Shown piece after piece: positions 7,960-16,759 of a stretch of DNA of 64,000 nt. A program made the translations under genes and the position numbers. Each line of letters opens with the position of its first letter. Position 1 is the first letter of the stretch. The DNA is taken from NCBI RefSeq assembly GCF_000023885.1, contig NC_013165.1, positions 1,426,001 to 1,490,000 of the forward strand, read 5' to 3'. The notes beneath the pieces are model-generated. The model saw nothing but the letters and a program-made list of their open reading frames with translations. It made no database searches and was not told the origin of the DNA. This stretch comes from Slackia heliotrinireducens DSM 20476 (lineage in GTDB: Bacteria; Actinomycetota; Coriobacteriia; Coriobacteriales; Eggerthellaceae).

Positions 7960-9159
7960 TTATTGCTTTTGATTTCGGTTCTGTAACCATTTCTTCTCGA
8001 ATTGTTTGATTCTGCGGTCGACTTCTTCTTTTCCCAAATAACTGCAGGCCCATCCAATGTCGTGCGGAGTAATGGCCCTTTTGTCAGGTAGCAGGCCCTC
8101 AAAGAGATCGAGAAACAATTGAATTGCGATTGTGGTGACGAAGCTTTGCCCGTTTTTAGATGCCTTAATTGCAAGTGGGAGCATGTTTATGACTGCTGTT
8201 ATATGTTCGGCAATTGATATTCCTTCGTTGGTGCACTCGAATAAGAACTTAATACTGTCGCCTGATACGCTTACCGTGGAGGATACCTGTTCGCGACCGT
8301 AGGTGGATCTCGTCTCGTTCTCCCCAATGTATTTTATAATACGTTGCTTTGTTCTGGCCAAACCTTTCTTCAGGCAGTTGGGGCGGATAGCTACAGCGTC
8401 AACCGCATCGCCCATCAATGCAGGATACGAGACGAGTAAAACGTAGTCGACCTTTCCTGCAAGCAGGTTCAACTCGTCGACCATGTCGTCAAATATAAGT
8501 AACTCACCAGGAATTGGTCTTCGACAATTCGGGCCTATATGGGCAAGGCAATCAGAAAAGTCCGAATGGAGCTCGACGAGCAGAGAATGCTTTACGGGCT
8601 TGCTGTCAGAGCTTGTTAAGTGGGGGTTCTTGTCGTAGTTGCTAAGCTTTGAAGCGTGTTTTGCGAGCCCATTGGAAAAGGACTTAATGTAGCTCTCATA
8701 TGTGGCTTTATGCCTTGCTTCGATGCATTTCGCTAAACTGTATCCGACTGATTGAAGAATATCATCAGGTATATCTTCTTCGAGCGATTCCGGCTTCCAA
8801 GACTGCTGGATCTTATTTGCTCTGTTCTGCTCGATTTTGGCTAAGGAATCTTGGTGTCCTGATTTCACGTTGGTTTCGCTAAAGTGGTCGACCCTGAAAT
8901 GCTCCATGGCCACTGTTACATGTTTCCCCTTGAATGGCTTATCGCATTCGATTATGAAGTCGGGCGACTCGCTGCAAGTGATTGTGCCCATAATCCTATC
9001 GATGTTTCTCCTGGATTCACCTCCACGTTTGCGAGCGAGTTTAAGTGCGGTTTCCAACACGTCCTTTTCGTTATTCTTCTTTTTCTCTTCGGGCTTCATG
9101 CGTGATGGTTCCTGCTCTCTGGGTTCTGCAGTTTTAGCTGTAGGGATTTGACTTCTCAT
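7960..9159 (-). CDS. Orphan protein, possible PD-(D/E)XK-like nuclease
   Basis: A long leftward frame of about 400 residues. The frame stays open further upstream to 9357, but that part overlaps the 47-bp repeat, so I start at the ATG at 9159. An ATG at 9099 with AGGA ten bases upstream is the alternative. I do not recognise a named family. The N-terminal third is highly charged (MKPEEKKKNNEKD). Near residues ~57-80 'SPDFIIECDKPF' followed by 'VTVAMEHFRVD' resembles the D...E-x-K-like strand pair of restriction-type nucleases that recognise a self-contained substrate, but a clear catalytic lysine is not obvious. AT-richer than the housekeeping genes, in a decayed accessory region. A defence-related role is speculative. 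Confidence 0.6.
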   Translation of the reverse strand: MRSQIPTAKTAEPREQEPSRMKPEEKKKNNEKDVLETALKLARKRGGESRRNIDRIMGTITCSESPDFIIECDKPFKGKHVTVAMEHFRVDHFSETNVKSGHQDSLAKIEQNRANKIQQSWKPESLEEDIPDDILQSVGYSLAKCIEARHKATYESYIKSFSNGLAKHASKLSNYDKNPHLTSSDSKPVKHSLLVELHSDFSDCLAHIGPNCRRPIPGELLIFDDMVDELNLLAGKVDYVLLVSYPALMGDAVDAVAIRPNCLKKGLARTKQRIIKYIGENETRSTYGREQVSSTVSVSGDSIKFLFECTNEGISIAEHITAVINMLPLAIKASKNGQSFVTTIAIQLFLDLFEGLLPDKRAITPHDIGWACSYLGKEEVDRRIKQFEKKWLQNRNQKQ

Positions 9160-9288
9160 TATATTTAAATAAGGCGATTGGCCGAGGTAAAATCTTTTCA
9201 CCAGTGCATACCATGATGGCCAGTTCGCGAATTGGGTGGTCCCGAAACAGCGAAACGAGTGATTCAGAACCAGTGAAATGCGCTCTTG

Positions 9289-9335
9289 AGTATTGTGCCG
9301 TTTGAGTAGCACCCGTTTCGCGCTTTCCGTATCAC
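9289..9335 (-). repeat. 47-bp inverted-orientation repeat, copy 2
   Basis: Partner of 6697-6743 on the opposite strand, ungapped. It lies just upstream of the orphan gene, inside the open but probably untranslated extension of that gene's frame. Confidence 0.6.
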
Positions 9336-9533
9336 TCCCCAAGATGACCGCCTGCACATCGATTCATTTTGCGGCAGGTCGACAGATGACGTCGGGTGCG
9401 CAGTGCATGTGCCGATACGTTTGCTATCCGTCCAACGGGCGGACATCATTTTACATATAGTTTTCCTAAAGGGATGCACTCCTATGTACACTAGCATATA
9501 AAACGCAGAACTATTCATGAGAGGAATAAACGC

Positions 9534-10875
9534 ATGTCAATAGCGATAAGTTTGGCTTTAGTGGTGGTATTTCTGGCGATGAACGCATTCTTCGTGATTG
9601 CGGAATTCTCGCTTGTCCGCATTCACCGGTCTCAGGTGGACATGGCGCTTGAGCGCGGCGCTCGAGGTGCGAAGAACGCCAAGGTGGTTCAGGAGAACAT
9701 AAACGGGTATCTGTCGGCCTGTTAGCTTGGTGTTACGCTGGCAAGTTTGGCGTTGGGTTGGCTGGGTGAACCGGCGTTTTCGGCAGTCTTCCGTCCTTTG
9801 CTTGCGTCGCCGGGAATCGAAGGAGTCACGGTATCGGCCATCTCCGTTGCGGCGGGCTACCTCGTCATGACCTCGCTGCACGTGGTGGTGGGCGAGCTTA
9901 TCCCGAAGTCTTTCGCCATCTTCTCAACGGAACGATACGCTCTGTCGACGGTAACCTTGCTCGTGTGGTTCTACCGACTCACGTATCCCATCATGTTCGT
10001 GTTCAACACGTTGACAAACGCCGTCGTGAAGCTGGCGGGGCACGACCCGAATTCCGATTATGAGGCTTATACCGGGGAAGAGGTTCAGATCCTGATCGAC
10101 GAAAGCACCGAGCGGGGTTAATCGATCCTGACCAAAATGAATTCGTGGACAACATCTTCGATTTGGGCAGCAGGGATGCTGCATCCATCATGACACCGCG
10201 GACCAGCATCGTATGCCTCGACTTGGAGGACACCATCGAAGAAAGCCTGATGCAGGTTTCGAAACACAAATTCACCCGCTATCCGGTATGCCGCGGCGAC
10301 AAAGACAGCATCGTTGGATTCGTGCATGTGAAGGACCTCTACCTGCTGCCTCGCGACACCGAGCTCAACGAACTGCCCATTCGTCCTGTGGTTGCGGCTC
10401 CTGAGACGATGCCTGCCGCCAAGCTTCTTCAGTTGCTGCAGACGGAGCGCTCGAAGATGGCGGTCGTTATCGACGAGCACGGCGGTATGGCTGGCGTGGT
10501 CACGATGGCCGACATCATGGAGCAGGTGGTCGGCCCCATTGACGACGAGTGCTTCCACGATGACAGCGAGGAAATCAAGCGGTTGGCCGATGGCACCTAT
10601 CTGATTGACGGCGGCGTTCCCGTCAACGAGCTGATTGACATCATCGGGTTCGAACCCGTGGCGTTGGAGGACAGCGACACGGTGGGCGGTCTGTTCTTTG
10701 AGGTCTTCGGCCGCATTCCCGAAGAGGGGATACAGCCACCATTGAAGGTACCGTTACGGTGTCCGGTGCACAGACTGAGGTCACATTCGCCATCGTCGAC
10801 ATGGACCGATTCTGTATCGACAAGGTGTCGATGAGCATGGTGCACAAGACCAGGGTCGACGAAGGCGAGAATTAA
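9534..10875 (+). pseudogene. CNNM/CorC-family (DUF21 plus CBS) transporter, broken three times
   Basis: Conceptual translation gives a complete ~445-residue CNNM/hemolysin C-like protein: an N-terminal DUF21 membrane domain ('MNAFFVIAEFSLVRIHRSQVD', 'GELIPKSFAIF'), two CBS domains ('IMTPRTSIVCLDLEDT', 'MAVVIDEHGGMAGVVTM') and a C-terminal CorC_HlyC domain. Three lesions break it. A TAG at 9723-9725 replaces the family's Gln in SAC-Q-LGVTLA. One T is lost at ~10117-10120 (ERG-LID). One G is lost from a G-run at ~10725-10728 (PEEG-D). Intact members extrude or transport Mg2+/Co2+. Each lesion is a single-base change, so assembly error must be excluded, though three in one gene plus decayed neighbours favours a real pseudogene. 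Confidence 0.88.
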
Positions 10876-11165
10876 ATCGCCCCGTACCGGCAGCGGGCAT
10901 GAGCGAAACCGACCTGCATGCCTGGAACAACGATGCTGCAAGACGGAAAGCCAAGCGGATGATCCGCAAACCGCGAAAGGAGCTTTGCTTCATTGATTGA
11001 GAATGCAGCTATCTTGAAGAAGCGTTCAGAAAGCGACAAGGGTTAAACACCCTGGCGTTGGCCTTTGCGAACTACGCCTGCATCCAGAGTCTGGGCTGCT
11101 ATGCATCGGACGTTTTCTAAAGTCCGATGTCATATTTGCAGCATGGTATGTGATAACATATATGT
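10876..11165 (+). other. Intergenic remnant with antitoxin-like tail
   Basis: Holds a short frame from ATG 10899 (MSETDLHAWNNDAARRKAKR) without a good ribosome site, then a stretch around 11003-11046 that translates as AAILKKRSESDKG-stop. That tail matches the C-terminus of the antitoxin remnant at 19439-19555 (AAIVKKPSESDKD-stop). The following ~25 bp (CCTGGCGTTGGCCTTTGCGAA) also match, so the whole unit is a second copy of the segment at 19.5 kb with most of its coding part lost. Confidence 0.5.
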
Positions 11166-11252
11166 AGTCGACGGTGCCCGCCGGTTTTCTGGGCCAAGCC
11201 GGGTTGCCTGTTGGCTAAGGATTAACGGTCGGCTTAATGCCGGCCGTTTTTA
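11166..11252 (+). ncRNA. Predicted antisense (antitoxin) RNA of a type I-like locus
   Basis: An extended -10 box (TG-A-TAACAT, 11151-11159) precedes a predicted start near 11166. The transcript would end at a strong intrinsic terminator: AACGGTCGGC pairs with GCCGGCCGTT (11224-11248) followed by TTTTTA. The terminator loop contains the complement of the stop codon of the leftward 39-codon peptide gene, so RNA and peptide mRNA converge and overlap at their 3' ends, as in Fst/TxpA-type systems. The layout is shared with the second copy at 19.7 kb. Promoter and ends are predictions. Confidence 0.5.
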
Positions 11253-11353
11253 TGTCTCTTTCGCCGCATGACAATTCGCTCCGCGCCGTCGAGCACGAAA
11301 CCCACGATGCACAGCACCGCGGCCACGCCGTTGAGCATGTCCAATAAGGTCAT
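11234..11353 (-). CDS. 39-residue membrane peptide, putative type I toxin
   Basis: A leftward frame MTLLDMLNGVAAVLCIVGF, then VLDGAE and a basic tail (RRKRHKNGRH): one hydrophobic segment (~residues 3-21) and a highly positive C-terminus, the usual build of type I toxins such as Fst, TxpA and holin-like toxins. GGGAGGTG lies upstream (11362-11369). It is 10 bp from this ATG; a closer out-of-frame ATG at 11357 gives no hydrophobic peptide. Compared with the copy at 19.8 kb, changes in this frame are largely silent or mild (V-A-A-V to V-A-T-V, K to R, GAC to GAT), which supports this frame being the coding one. No name is assigned because sequence family membership is not recognised with certainty. 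Confidence 0.6.
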   Translation of the reverse strand: MTLLDMLNGVAAVLCIVGFVLDGAERIVMRRKRHKNGRH

Positions 11354-11563
11354 TCATAGTTCACCTCCCTTCGTTTGGGAAGGCAAACCCGGCATGAGCG
11401 AACACCGCCGAGCTGACGATTATATCCGAACTCGGAGTTGTGGGGGCTTTGATTAGATTATTTCCTGAATTGTTTTTCAATAAATGTGACAAATATGGGA
11501 CATCAAAGGATAAGGTTTGATCTTAGTATTATTTCGAAAAGATGTTGCATGAAGGGAATGGGT

Positions 11564-12616
11564 ATGGGGAACTTAAACACGCAAATTGGCAGCGAAGATG
11601 GCGTGCAGTCTGGGGTTAAGGCTCAGGTTGTGGGGCAAAACGAACATGATGAGAAATGTCGGGAGGTGCCCAAATCGGATGTCGATTCTCTATCTGAGTA
11701 TGTGAGATGGATGGAACATTCTGTTGGGGAATTGTCTCGAAGCGACAGGCTTCCGAATCCCGTATTGTTGTTCAGGGGGCATTCCAAGGATTCTTACGAA
11801 CTGATTCCGTCAATTGCACGTGGTGGCACACCCGAGGGATATGACAGCCTGTTATCCTACGAAGCTGACTTGATTTATGCCTCCAGGCGGAGTTTGCCCA
11901 ATCTGTTTAAAAGTACGCTTGGTCCAATCGACCTGCTTGCGCTTCTCCAACATTTCGGGGTTCCAACGCGCCTGCTCGATGTGACAGAGAATCCGCTGGC
12001 TGCTCTATTCTTTGCCTGTAAAGACAACCAAGATGCTGATGGTGAGATCGTCATCTTTAAAACCAACGACACATACGAACGGAATAGTCCGATATATGAA
12101 GCAATCGCCGATTCCTACAATCTACTAGATTGTCAACAAACGCCATTGTCTACTTTTTACGACAGGATGATTGGACTGGATTACTTCCGGTATCAGCGAC
12201 CCAGGCTTGAAGATAAGCTTTTTGATGACGCTTGAAAAGAAGGCTGGATTCACGAGTGTTGTGAAAAGCTAATTCATGTGCGCGGTGCTGTTGAGTCGCA
12301 GAGGCAAAGTGCTCAGTCGGGGCGTTATATTCTGTTTCCGAATGTCGTCGGCGATTCATGGTGGGGTGAAGGTGAAATCCCAGTGTTCGAGAACAGAATT
12401 AAACCGATTTGCAAGGACGACGGCAAACTCGTTTTTGCGAGGCTTCGAGTGCCGGCAGAATCGAAGAAAAACATGCTATGCAGCTTGAAAATAATGGGTA
12501 TCACGGAAGCCACGCTGTTTCCAGATAGTTTGGATAAGGTTTGCGGTGGCATAGTGGATAGAGTTGTTGGCGAGTCGAATGCTGTTCGGAGAATGCGCGG
12601 TTGGAAATATCACTAA
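11564..12616 (+). pseudogene. FRG-domain protein interrupted by an in-frame TGA
   Basis: Residues ~40-190 form an FRG domain: 'LLFRGHSKDSYELIPSIARG', 'YEADLIYASRRSLPN', 'LLALLQHFGVPTRLLDVTEN' and 'AALFFACKD'. The frame stops at TGA 12233-12235, but the same frame continues with family-like sequence (KEGWIHECCEKLIHVRGAVE, then 'SGRYILFPNVVGDSW') to 12616, so one nonsense change splits a ~350-residue protein. The start ATG at 11564 has GAAGGGA six bases upstream. FRG proteins are common in phage-defence and toxin-like loci, with biochemistry poorly known. The truncated 223-residue product keeps the N-terminal FRG core. A sequencing error is an alternative. Confidence 0.75.
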
Positions 12617-12710
12617 GAGTCTGATGCTTTGTGGGTCGAGTAGAGAGAACTTTACGCCGTGTTTCGAAAAGCACGTCGGTGCTATTCCGATTGCTGGATG
12701 CGGTCGCCTT

Positions 12711-13682
12711 TTAGTCTCTCCAGAAATGGCGTTTCAGGCTTTCGCGGTCGGGCTGGCCGGTCTTTTTCAGGATGTTGTGGACATGTGCTTTGATGGTGCC
12801 CAGCGCCAGCGTGAGCTCGTTGGCGATGTTCTGGTTGTCTTTGCCCAAAAGCAACAGCCGTAGCACTTCCGCCTCGCGGTTGGAAAGGCCGTGCTGGCTC
12901 GCATACAGCGGCAGAAGGTCGTCGATATGCCTCTGAACGGAATCTTCCTCGCGCGAAGGTGGCCTTTCGAAGCGTAGCGCCAACGTTTTGCTCGAGGACA
13001 GAACGGCGAAAGCGCCCAGGAAGACGATGAGTACGTTGTCGAAGAAGTTGCGTTCGCTCAAATACAGAGAAAACTCTTCGGTGAAAAGACTCGGGCTTAT
13101 AACCAGGATGTTCATCGTGTCTTCCAGAAGAATAAGGATGCTGATCACACAGAATGCGACATACCATTTCTTGTAGCGCAGCAAGTGGATGCGCGCCTGC
13201 TTTTCCTCCGTGCGCCAGTACCGCACGCCAGCGAACCCAGCAATCCATAGCAAATAAACTTGATGCAGCGAATAGAACGTCCATTGCTTCCAAGGGCCGT
13301 CGCTCATTGCAACCACGCACAACATGCGGGCGCCGAAGAACACGATGGTGGGTACAGCCAGGACGCCAGGGCGCTTTTCGTCAAGCTCGCTGCAGATGAT
13401 GAGCCAAAGGCACGTGAGGAATCCGGCGCTGAACACCGTGTGCAGCAATGGGTGCGTGATGCTGTAGAAATAGTTCCAATTGAACGCGATGTTCTGCGAT
13501 AGGTGCTCGGCTTCGAAGATGATGGCGAGCTTGAACATGTAGAGCAAAAACATGGCTGCGCCGATCATAAGGGTCGAACGACGCGTGACAAGAAACGCGG
13601 AGGCGCAGACCGATGCCGCCATCATGCACGCCGTAAGTATAAGAAGGGTGTAGCAATAAAATGCCAAGCTCAAAACGCCCAC
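12711..13682 (-). CDS. Membrane-bound LuxR-family regulator
   Basis: A 323-residue protein with about seven hydrophobic segments over residues 1-235 and a C-terminal LuxR-type helix-turn-helix ('HGLSNREAEVLRLLLLGKDN', 'IANELTLALGTIKAHVHNIL'). This architecture of a multi-pass membrane sensor fused to a GerE/LuxR DNA-binding domain is frequent in Eggerthellaceae. It is transcribed away from the putrescine carbamoyltransferase operon across a 340-bp gap, so it is the likely regulator of that operon, sensing a ligand in or at the membrane. That assignment rests on position only. Confidence 0.85.
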   Translation of the reverse strand: MGVLSLAFYCYTLLILTACMMAASVCASAFLVTRRSTLMIGAAMFLLYMFKLAIIFEAEHLSQNIAFNWNYFYSITHPLLHTVFSAGFLTCLWLIICSELDEKRPGVLAVPTIVFFGARMLCVVAMSDGPWKQWTFYSLHQVYLLWIAGFAGVRYWRTEEKQARIHLLRYKKWYVAFCVISILILLEDTMNILVISPSLFTEEFSLYLSERNFFDNVLIVFLGAFAVLSSSKTLALRFERPPSREEDSVQRHIDDLLPLYASQHGLSNREAEVLRLLLLGKDNQNIANELTLALGTIKAHVHNILKKTGQPDRESLKRHFWRD

Positions 13683-14022
13683 CTCGCAATCGATACGCTA
13701 TTGGTCGTTGAAGTGGATCTCTTGCGACAAAGTATAAATAAAAGCTCGTGTGCTAAACCCACGAAAATGCCTCCTAGTTTACGCGCTCAATATAATGCCA
13801 GGTCATAGCCTGGTTTAACTTGGTTTATGCAACCTGTCTAGCAAAATAATCCTGCTTCTTTCTTTTCAACTACATCCACGCCGTGGCATGGTGCGCAGTG
13901 AAGCGGGGCAGTCGTACCGAACCCCTACCAACAATGCTGTCGGTGCGATGAAGCCCTCTTCCTCATCGGGTCAACGGCGGGGCGAAAGGCGCTCCCCAGA
14001 GTTACGAAAGGAAGTAACCAGT
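13683..14022. promoter_or_regulatory. Divergent control region between LuxR gene and carbamoyltransferase operon
   Basis: 340 bp without a gene. TATAAT at 13791-13796 is followed by the palindrome CCAGG-TCATAG-CCTGG (13798-13813), a position suited to an operator. AAAGTATAAATAAAAG near 13730 could serve the leftward gene. No matching -35 box stands out for either. Confidence 0.35.
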
Positions 14023-15078
14023 ATGGCTTGCAAGGACTTCATCGACACTAACGACTTCACCAAAGAGGAGATTCTCGACATCATCGAGCTCGCCTTGGCC
14101 ATGAAGAAGATGATCAAGGAAGGCGGGGAGTATCCGCAGCTCATGAAGAACAAGACGTTGGGCATGATCTTCCAGCAGGTGTCCACCCGTACGCGCATCT
14201 CGTTCGAGGCCGCCATGACCGACCTGGGCGGCCATGCGCAGTTCTTCGGCCCTGGCTCCATCCAGCTGGGTAAGGGCGGTCATGAGTCGCTCGAGGACTC
14301 CGCCCGCGTTATCGGCACCCTGTGCGACATCGTTATGGCCCGCGTGAACCGTCACGCCGACGTGCAGAGCCTGGCCCAGTATTCCCCTGCTCCGGTCATC
14401 AACGGCATGAGCGAGTACAACCATCCCACGCAGGAGGTCGGCGACCTACTGACCATGGTTGAAAACCTGCCTGAAGGCAAGAGCATCGAGGACTGCAAGG
14501 TCGCCTTCATCGGCGACGCTACCCAGGTGTGCGTGTCGCTGATGTTCATCTGCTCCATCATGGGCATGGATTTCGTGCACTTCGGGCCTAAGGGCCATCA
14601 GGTCACCGACGGCGGCCTGCAGGTGGATACCGACATCGACGTGGTTGCCATCGCTCAGGAGAACTGCAAGGTCAGCGGCGGTTCCGTCACCGTGTCCGAC
14701 GATATCGAGTCCATCAAAGGCGCCGACTTCGTGTACACCGACGTGTGGTACGGCCTGTACGACGCTGAGGTCGAAGGTGGTTCCTATATGGACATCTTCT
14801 ATCCCAAGTACCAGGTGAACATGGACCTCATGAACGCGGCCGGCCCCAACAGCAAGTTCATGCACTGCCTGCCCTGCACCCGCGGCGAGGAAGTCACGGA
14901 CGAGGTGGCGGACTCCGAACGCAGCCTGTGCTGGGTCGAGGCGGACAACCGCAAGCACTCCATCCGCGCCATCCTAGTGTACCTGTTCAAGCAGGCCGAG
15001 GCCAAGAAGCAGTACAACCCCGACGTCGTGGCTGACTGCCAGGCCCGCATCGACGCTGTCCTGGGCAAGCTCGCCTAG
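14023..15078 (+). CDS. ptcA: Putrescine carbamoyltransferase
   Basis: The ATG at 14023 is chosen for GAAAGGAAG upstream; it gives 351 residues starting MACKDFIDTNDF. Carbamoyl-phosphate sites are STRTR (~residue 54), HPTQ (~134) and HCLP (~281). Where ornithine carbamoyltransferase has the ornithine-binding SMG loop, this protein has 'YTDVWYGLYDAE', and it also has 'FMHCLPCTRGEEVTDEV'. Both are features of enterococcal-type putrescine carbamoyltransferase, recalled from the family. Expected reaction: carbamoylputrescine + Pi to putrescine + carbamoyl phosphate, feeding carbamate kinase 3.3 kb downstream for ATP. No agmatine deiminase is present in the window. Ornithine/citrulline as substrate is less likely but not excluded. 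Confidence 0.85.
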   Translation: MACKDFIDTNDFTKEEILDIIELALAMKKMIKEGGEYPQLMKNKTLGMIFQQVSTRTRISFEAAMTDLGGHAQFFGPGSIQLGKGGHESLEDSARVIGTLCDIVMARVNRHADVQSLAQYSPAPVINGMSEYNHPTQEVGDLLTMVENLPEGKSIEDCKVAFIGDATQVCVSLMFICSIMGMDFVHFGPKGHQVTDGGLQVDTDIDVVAIAQENCKVSGGSVTVSDDIESIKGADFVYTDVWYGLYDAEVEGGSYMDIFYPKYQVNMDLMNAAGPNSKFMHCLPCTRGEEVTDEVADSERSLCWVEADNRKHSIRAILVYLFKQAEAKKQYNPDVVADCQARIDAVLGKLA

Positions 15079-15245
15079 CACCGAACCGTCCGACTGGATC
15101 GCCAGAAAGGGCCGACGTCGTTGCCAGATGATGCCGAGGCCCTTTCCCATAACCAACGAGAACCCTAAGAGCCGAAACGCCGGTTCCTTCTGCACGCGAC
15201 GAAGCGGTCGCAGGGGCGCCGAAACGGATGTAAAGGAGCGGAATT

Positions 15246-16673
15246 GTGGAAGAAGCAGTGAAGGAGGAGCGCGAGACGAAGTTCGTGCATGCGCTCATCA
15301 GCGTCGTTGCCATGGTGGCGTTCATGTTCGGCGGCATCATCGCGTTCGACGCCGAACCTCAGATTCCGCTGATCATGGGCTCGCTGGTGGCAGGTATCGT
15401 GGCCCTGCGCATCGGCTACAGCTGGGACGAGATTCTGGAGGGGATGATCGACGGCATCACGCAGTCGCTGGAGGCCATCCTCATCCTGCTGCTGATCGGC
15501 GTTTTGGTGGGCGTGTGGATTGCGGCGGGCACGGTGCCCTCTATGATCTACTACGGCCTCATGATCATCAACGCGAAGTTCTTCCTGCCGGCGTCCATGC
15601 TCATCTGCACCATTGTGGCGTTCGCCATCGGTTCGTGGGGGACTGTCGGAACCATCGGCATCGCGCTGATGGGCATCGGCATCGCCCTGGGGCTGCCGGC
15701 TCCCATGGTTGCGGGCTCCGTCATTTCGGGCTCGTATTTGGGCGAGATCATTTCTCCGCTGTCGGATGCAACGAACCTGACGGCTGCAGTGGTTGGCCGC
15801 AATGTGTTCGATGTGGTGAAGCGCATGATGGTGCTGGCGCTGGCTAGCTTCGTAATCGCTGAGGTCATGTACCTCGTTGTTGGCTTCATTATGGGCGGAA
15901 CGGGCGGTTCCGCGGAAGGTGCGGACCAGCTTATGGACGGAATTTCCAATGCCTTTAAAGTCTCGCCCATTACGCTGATCCCAATGGTGGTCATGGTCGC
16001 GTGCATACTGCTGAAGGTGCCCGCTATCCCCGCCATGCTTGCAGGGGCGTTGACCGGCGTGGTCATCGGCATTCCGCTGCAAGGCGTTTCGGTGGGCAGC
16101 CTTATCGACATTGCCCAGAACGGCTACGTCTTGAACACTGGCACCGAGCTTCTTGACACACTGCTTTCAGCGGGCGGCCTGGCGTCGATGATGAACACCA
16201 TTTCCATCATCATCGTGGCAATGGCTTTCGGCGGCCTTATGAAGAGCACGGGTCAAATGGAAGCGATTATCCGTCCCATTGTTTCGAAAATCCATTCGTT
16301 CGGCCCTCTCAACGGCGTGTCCGAGGCCTTCACGGTGGCAAGCAACCTCATTCTGCCCGATCAGTATCTGGGAATTTCCGTACCGGGCCAGATGTTCTCC
16401 GACGAGTACGACAAGCGCGGCTACGACCGCACGCTGCTTTCGAACTCGCTTCTGGGCGGTGGCGCAGTTTCGAGCCCGCTCATCCCTTGGAACACATGCG
16501 GCATCTACTGCGCTGGGCTCCTGGGCGTTTCGGCCATTGCGTATGCGCCGTTCTCGTTCATGAACCTTGCGGTTATAGGTGTGACGTTGGTTTGGGGTTT
16601 CCTGGTATCGGGCAAGGTTAAGCGTGAATCGCAAGCGGCGCAGGCTGCCGAGGCCGGCTTTCAGGACAAGTAA
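15246..16673 (+). CDS. nhaC: NhaC-family antiporter, first of two
   Basis: A 475-residue membrane protein with roughly 11-12 hydrophobic segments and the NhaC/ion-transporter signature around 'GSVISGSYLGEIISPLSDAT' and 'NSLLGGGAVSSPLIPWNTCG'. The GTG start follows AAGGAGCGG. It lies 167 bp after the carbamoyltransferase and 86 bp before a second family member. NhaC-type proteins exchange Na+ for H+, but members in catabolic operons are often amino-acid or amine exchangers. Here exchange of the imported ureido or guanidino compound for putrescine would fit. The substrate is inferred from context only. Confidence 0.85.
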   Translation: MEEAVKEERETKFVHALISVVAMVAFMFGGIIAFDAEPQIPLIMGSLVAGIVALRIGYSWDEILEGMIDGITQSLEAILILLLIGVLVGVWIAAGTVPSMIYYGLMIINAKFFLPASMLICTIVAFAIGSWGTVGTIGIALMGIGIALGLPAPMVAGSVISGSYLGEIISPLSDATNLTAAVVGRNVFDVVKRMMVLALASFVIAEVMYLVVGFIMGGTGGSAEGADQLMDGISNAFKVSPITLIPMVVMVACILLKVPAIPAMLAGALTGVVIGIPLQGVSVGSLIDIAQNGYVLNTGTELLDTLLSAGGLASMMNTISIIIVAMAFGGLMKSTGQMEAIIRPIVSKIHSFGPLNGVSEAFTVASNLILPDQYLGISVPGQMFSDEYDKRGYDRTLLSNSLLGGGAVSSPLIPWNTCGIYCAGLLGVSAIAYAPFSFMNLAVIGVTLVWGFLVSGKVKRESQAAQAAEAGFQDK

Positions 16674-16759
16674 AGAACCGGGCCGCATCTGCTGCAGCCC
16701 GTACACATGTCATTTCCGCTTCATCATGTGGGGCGGCAAGAGAAAACAAGGAGGAGCAC

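Noticed and set aside
14023-15078. First read as ornithine carbamoyltransferase (argF/arcB)
   Set aside because: The SMG ornithine loop is missing and the putrescine-type YGLY and TRGEEVTDEV segments are present.
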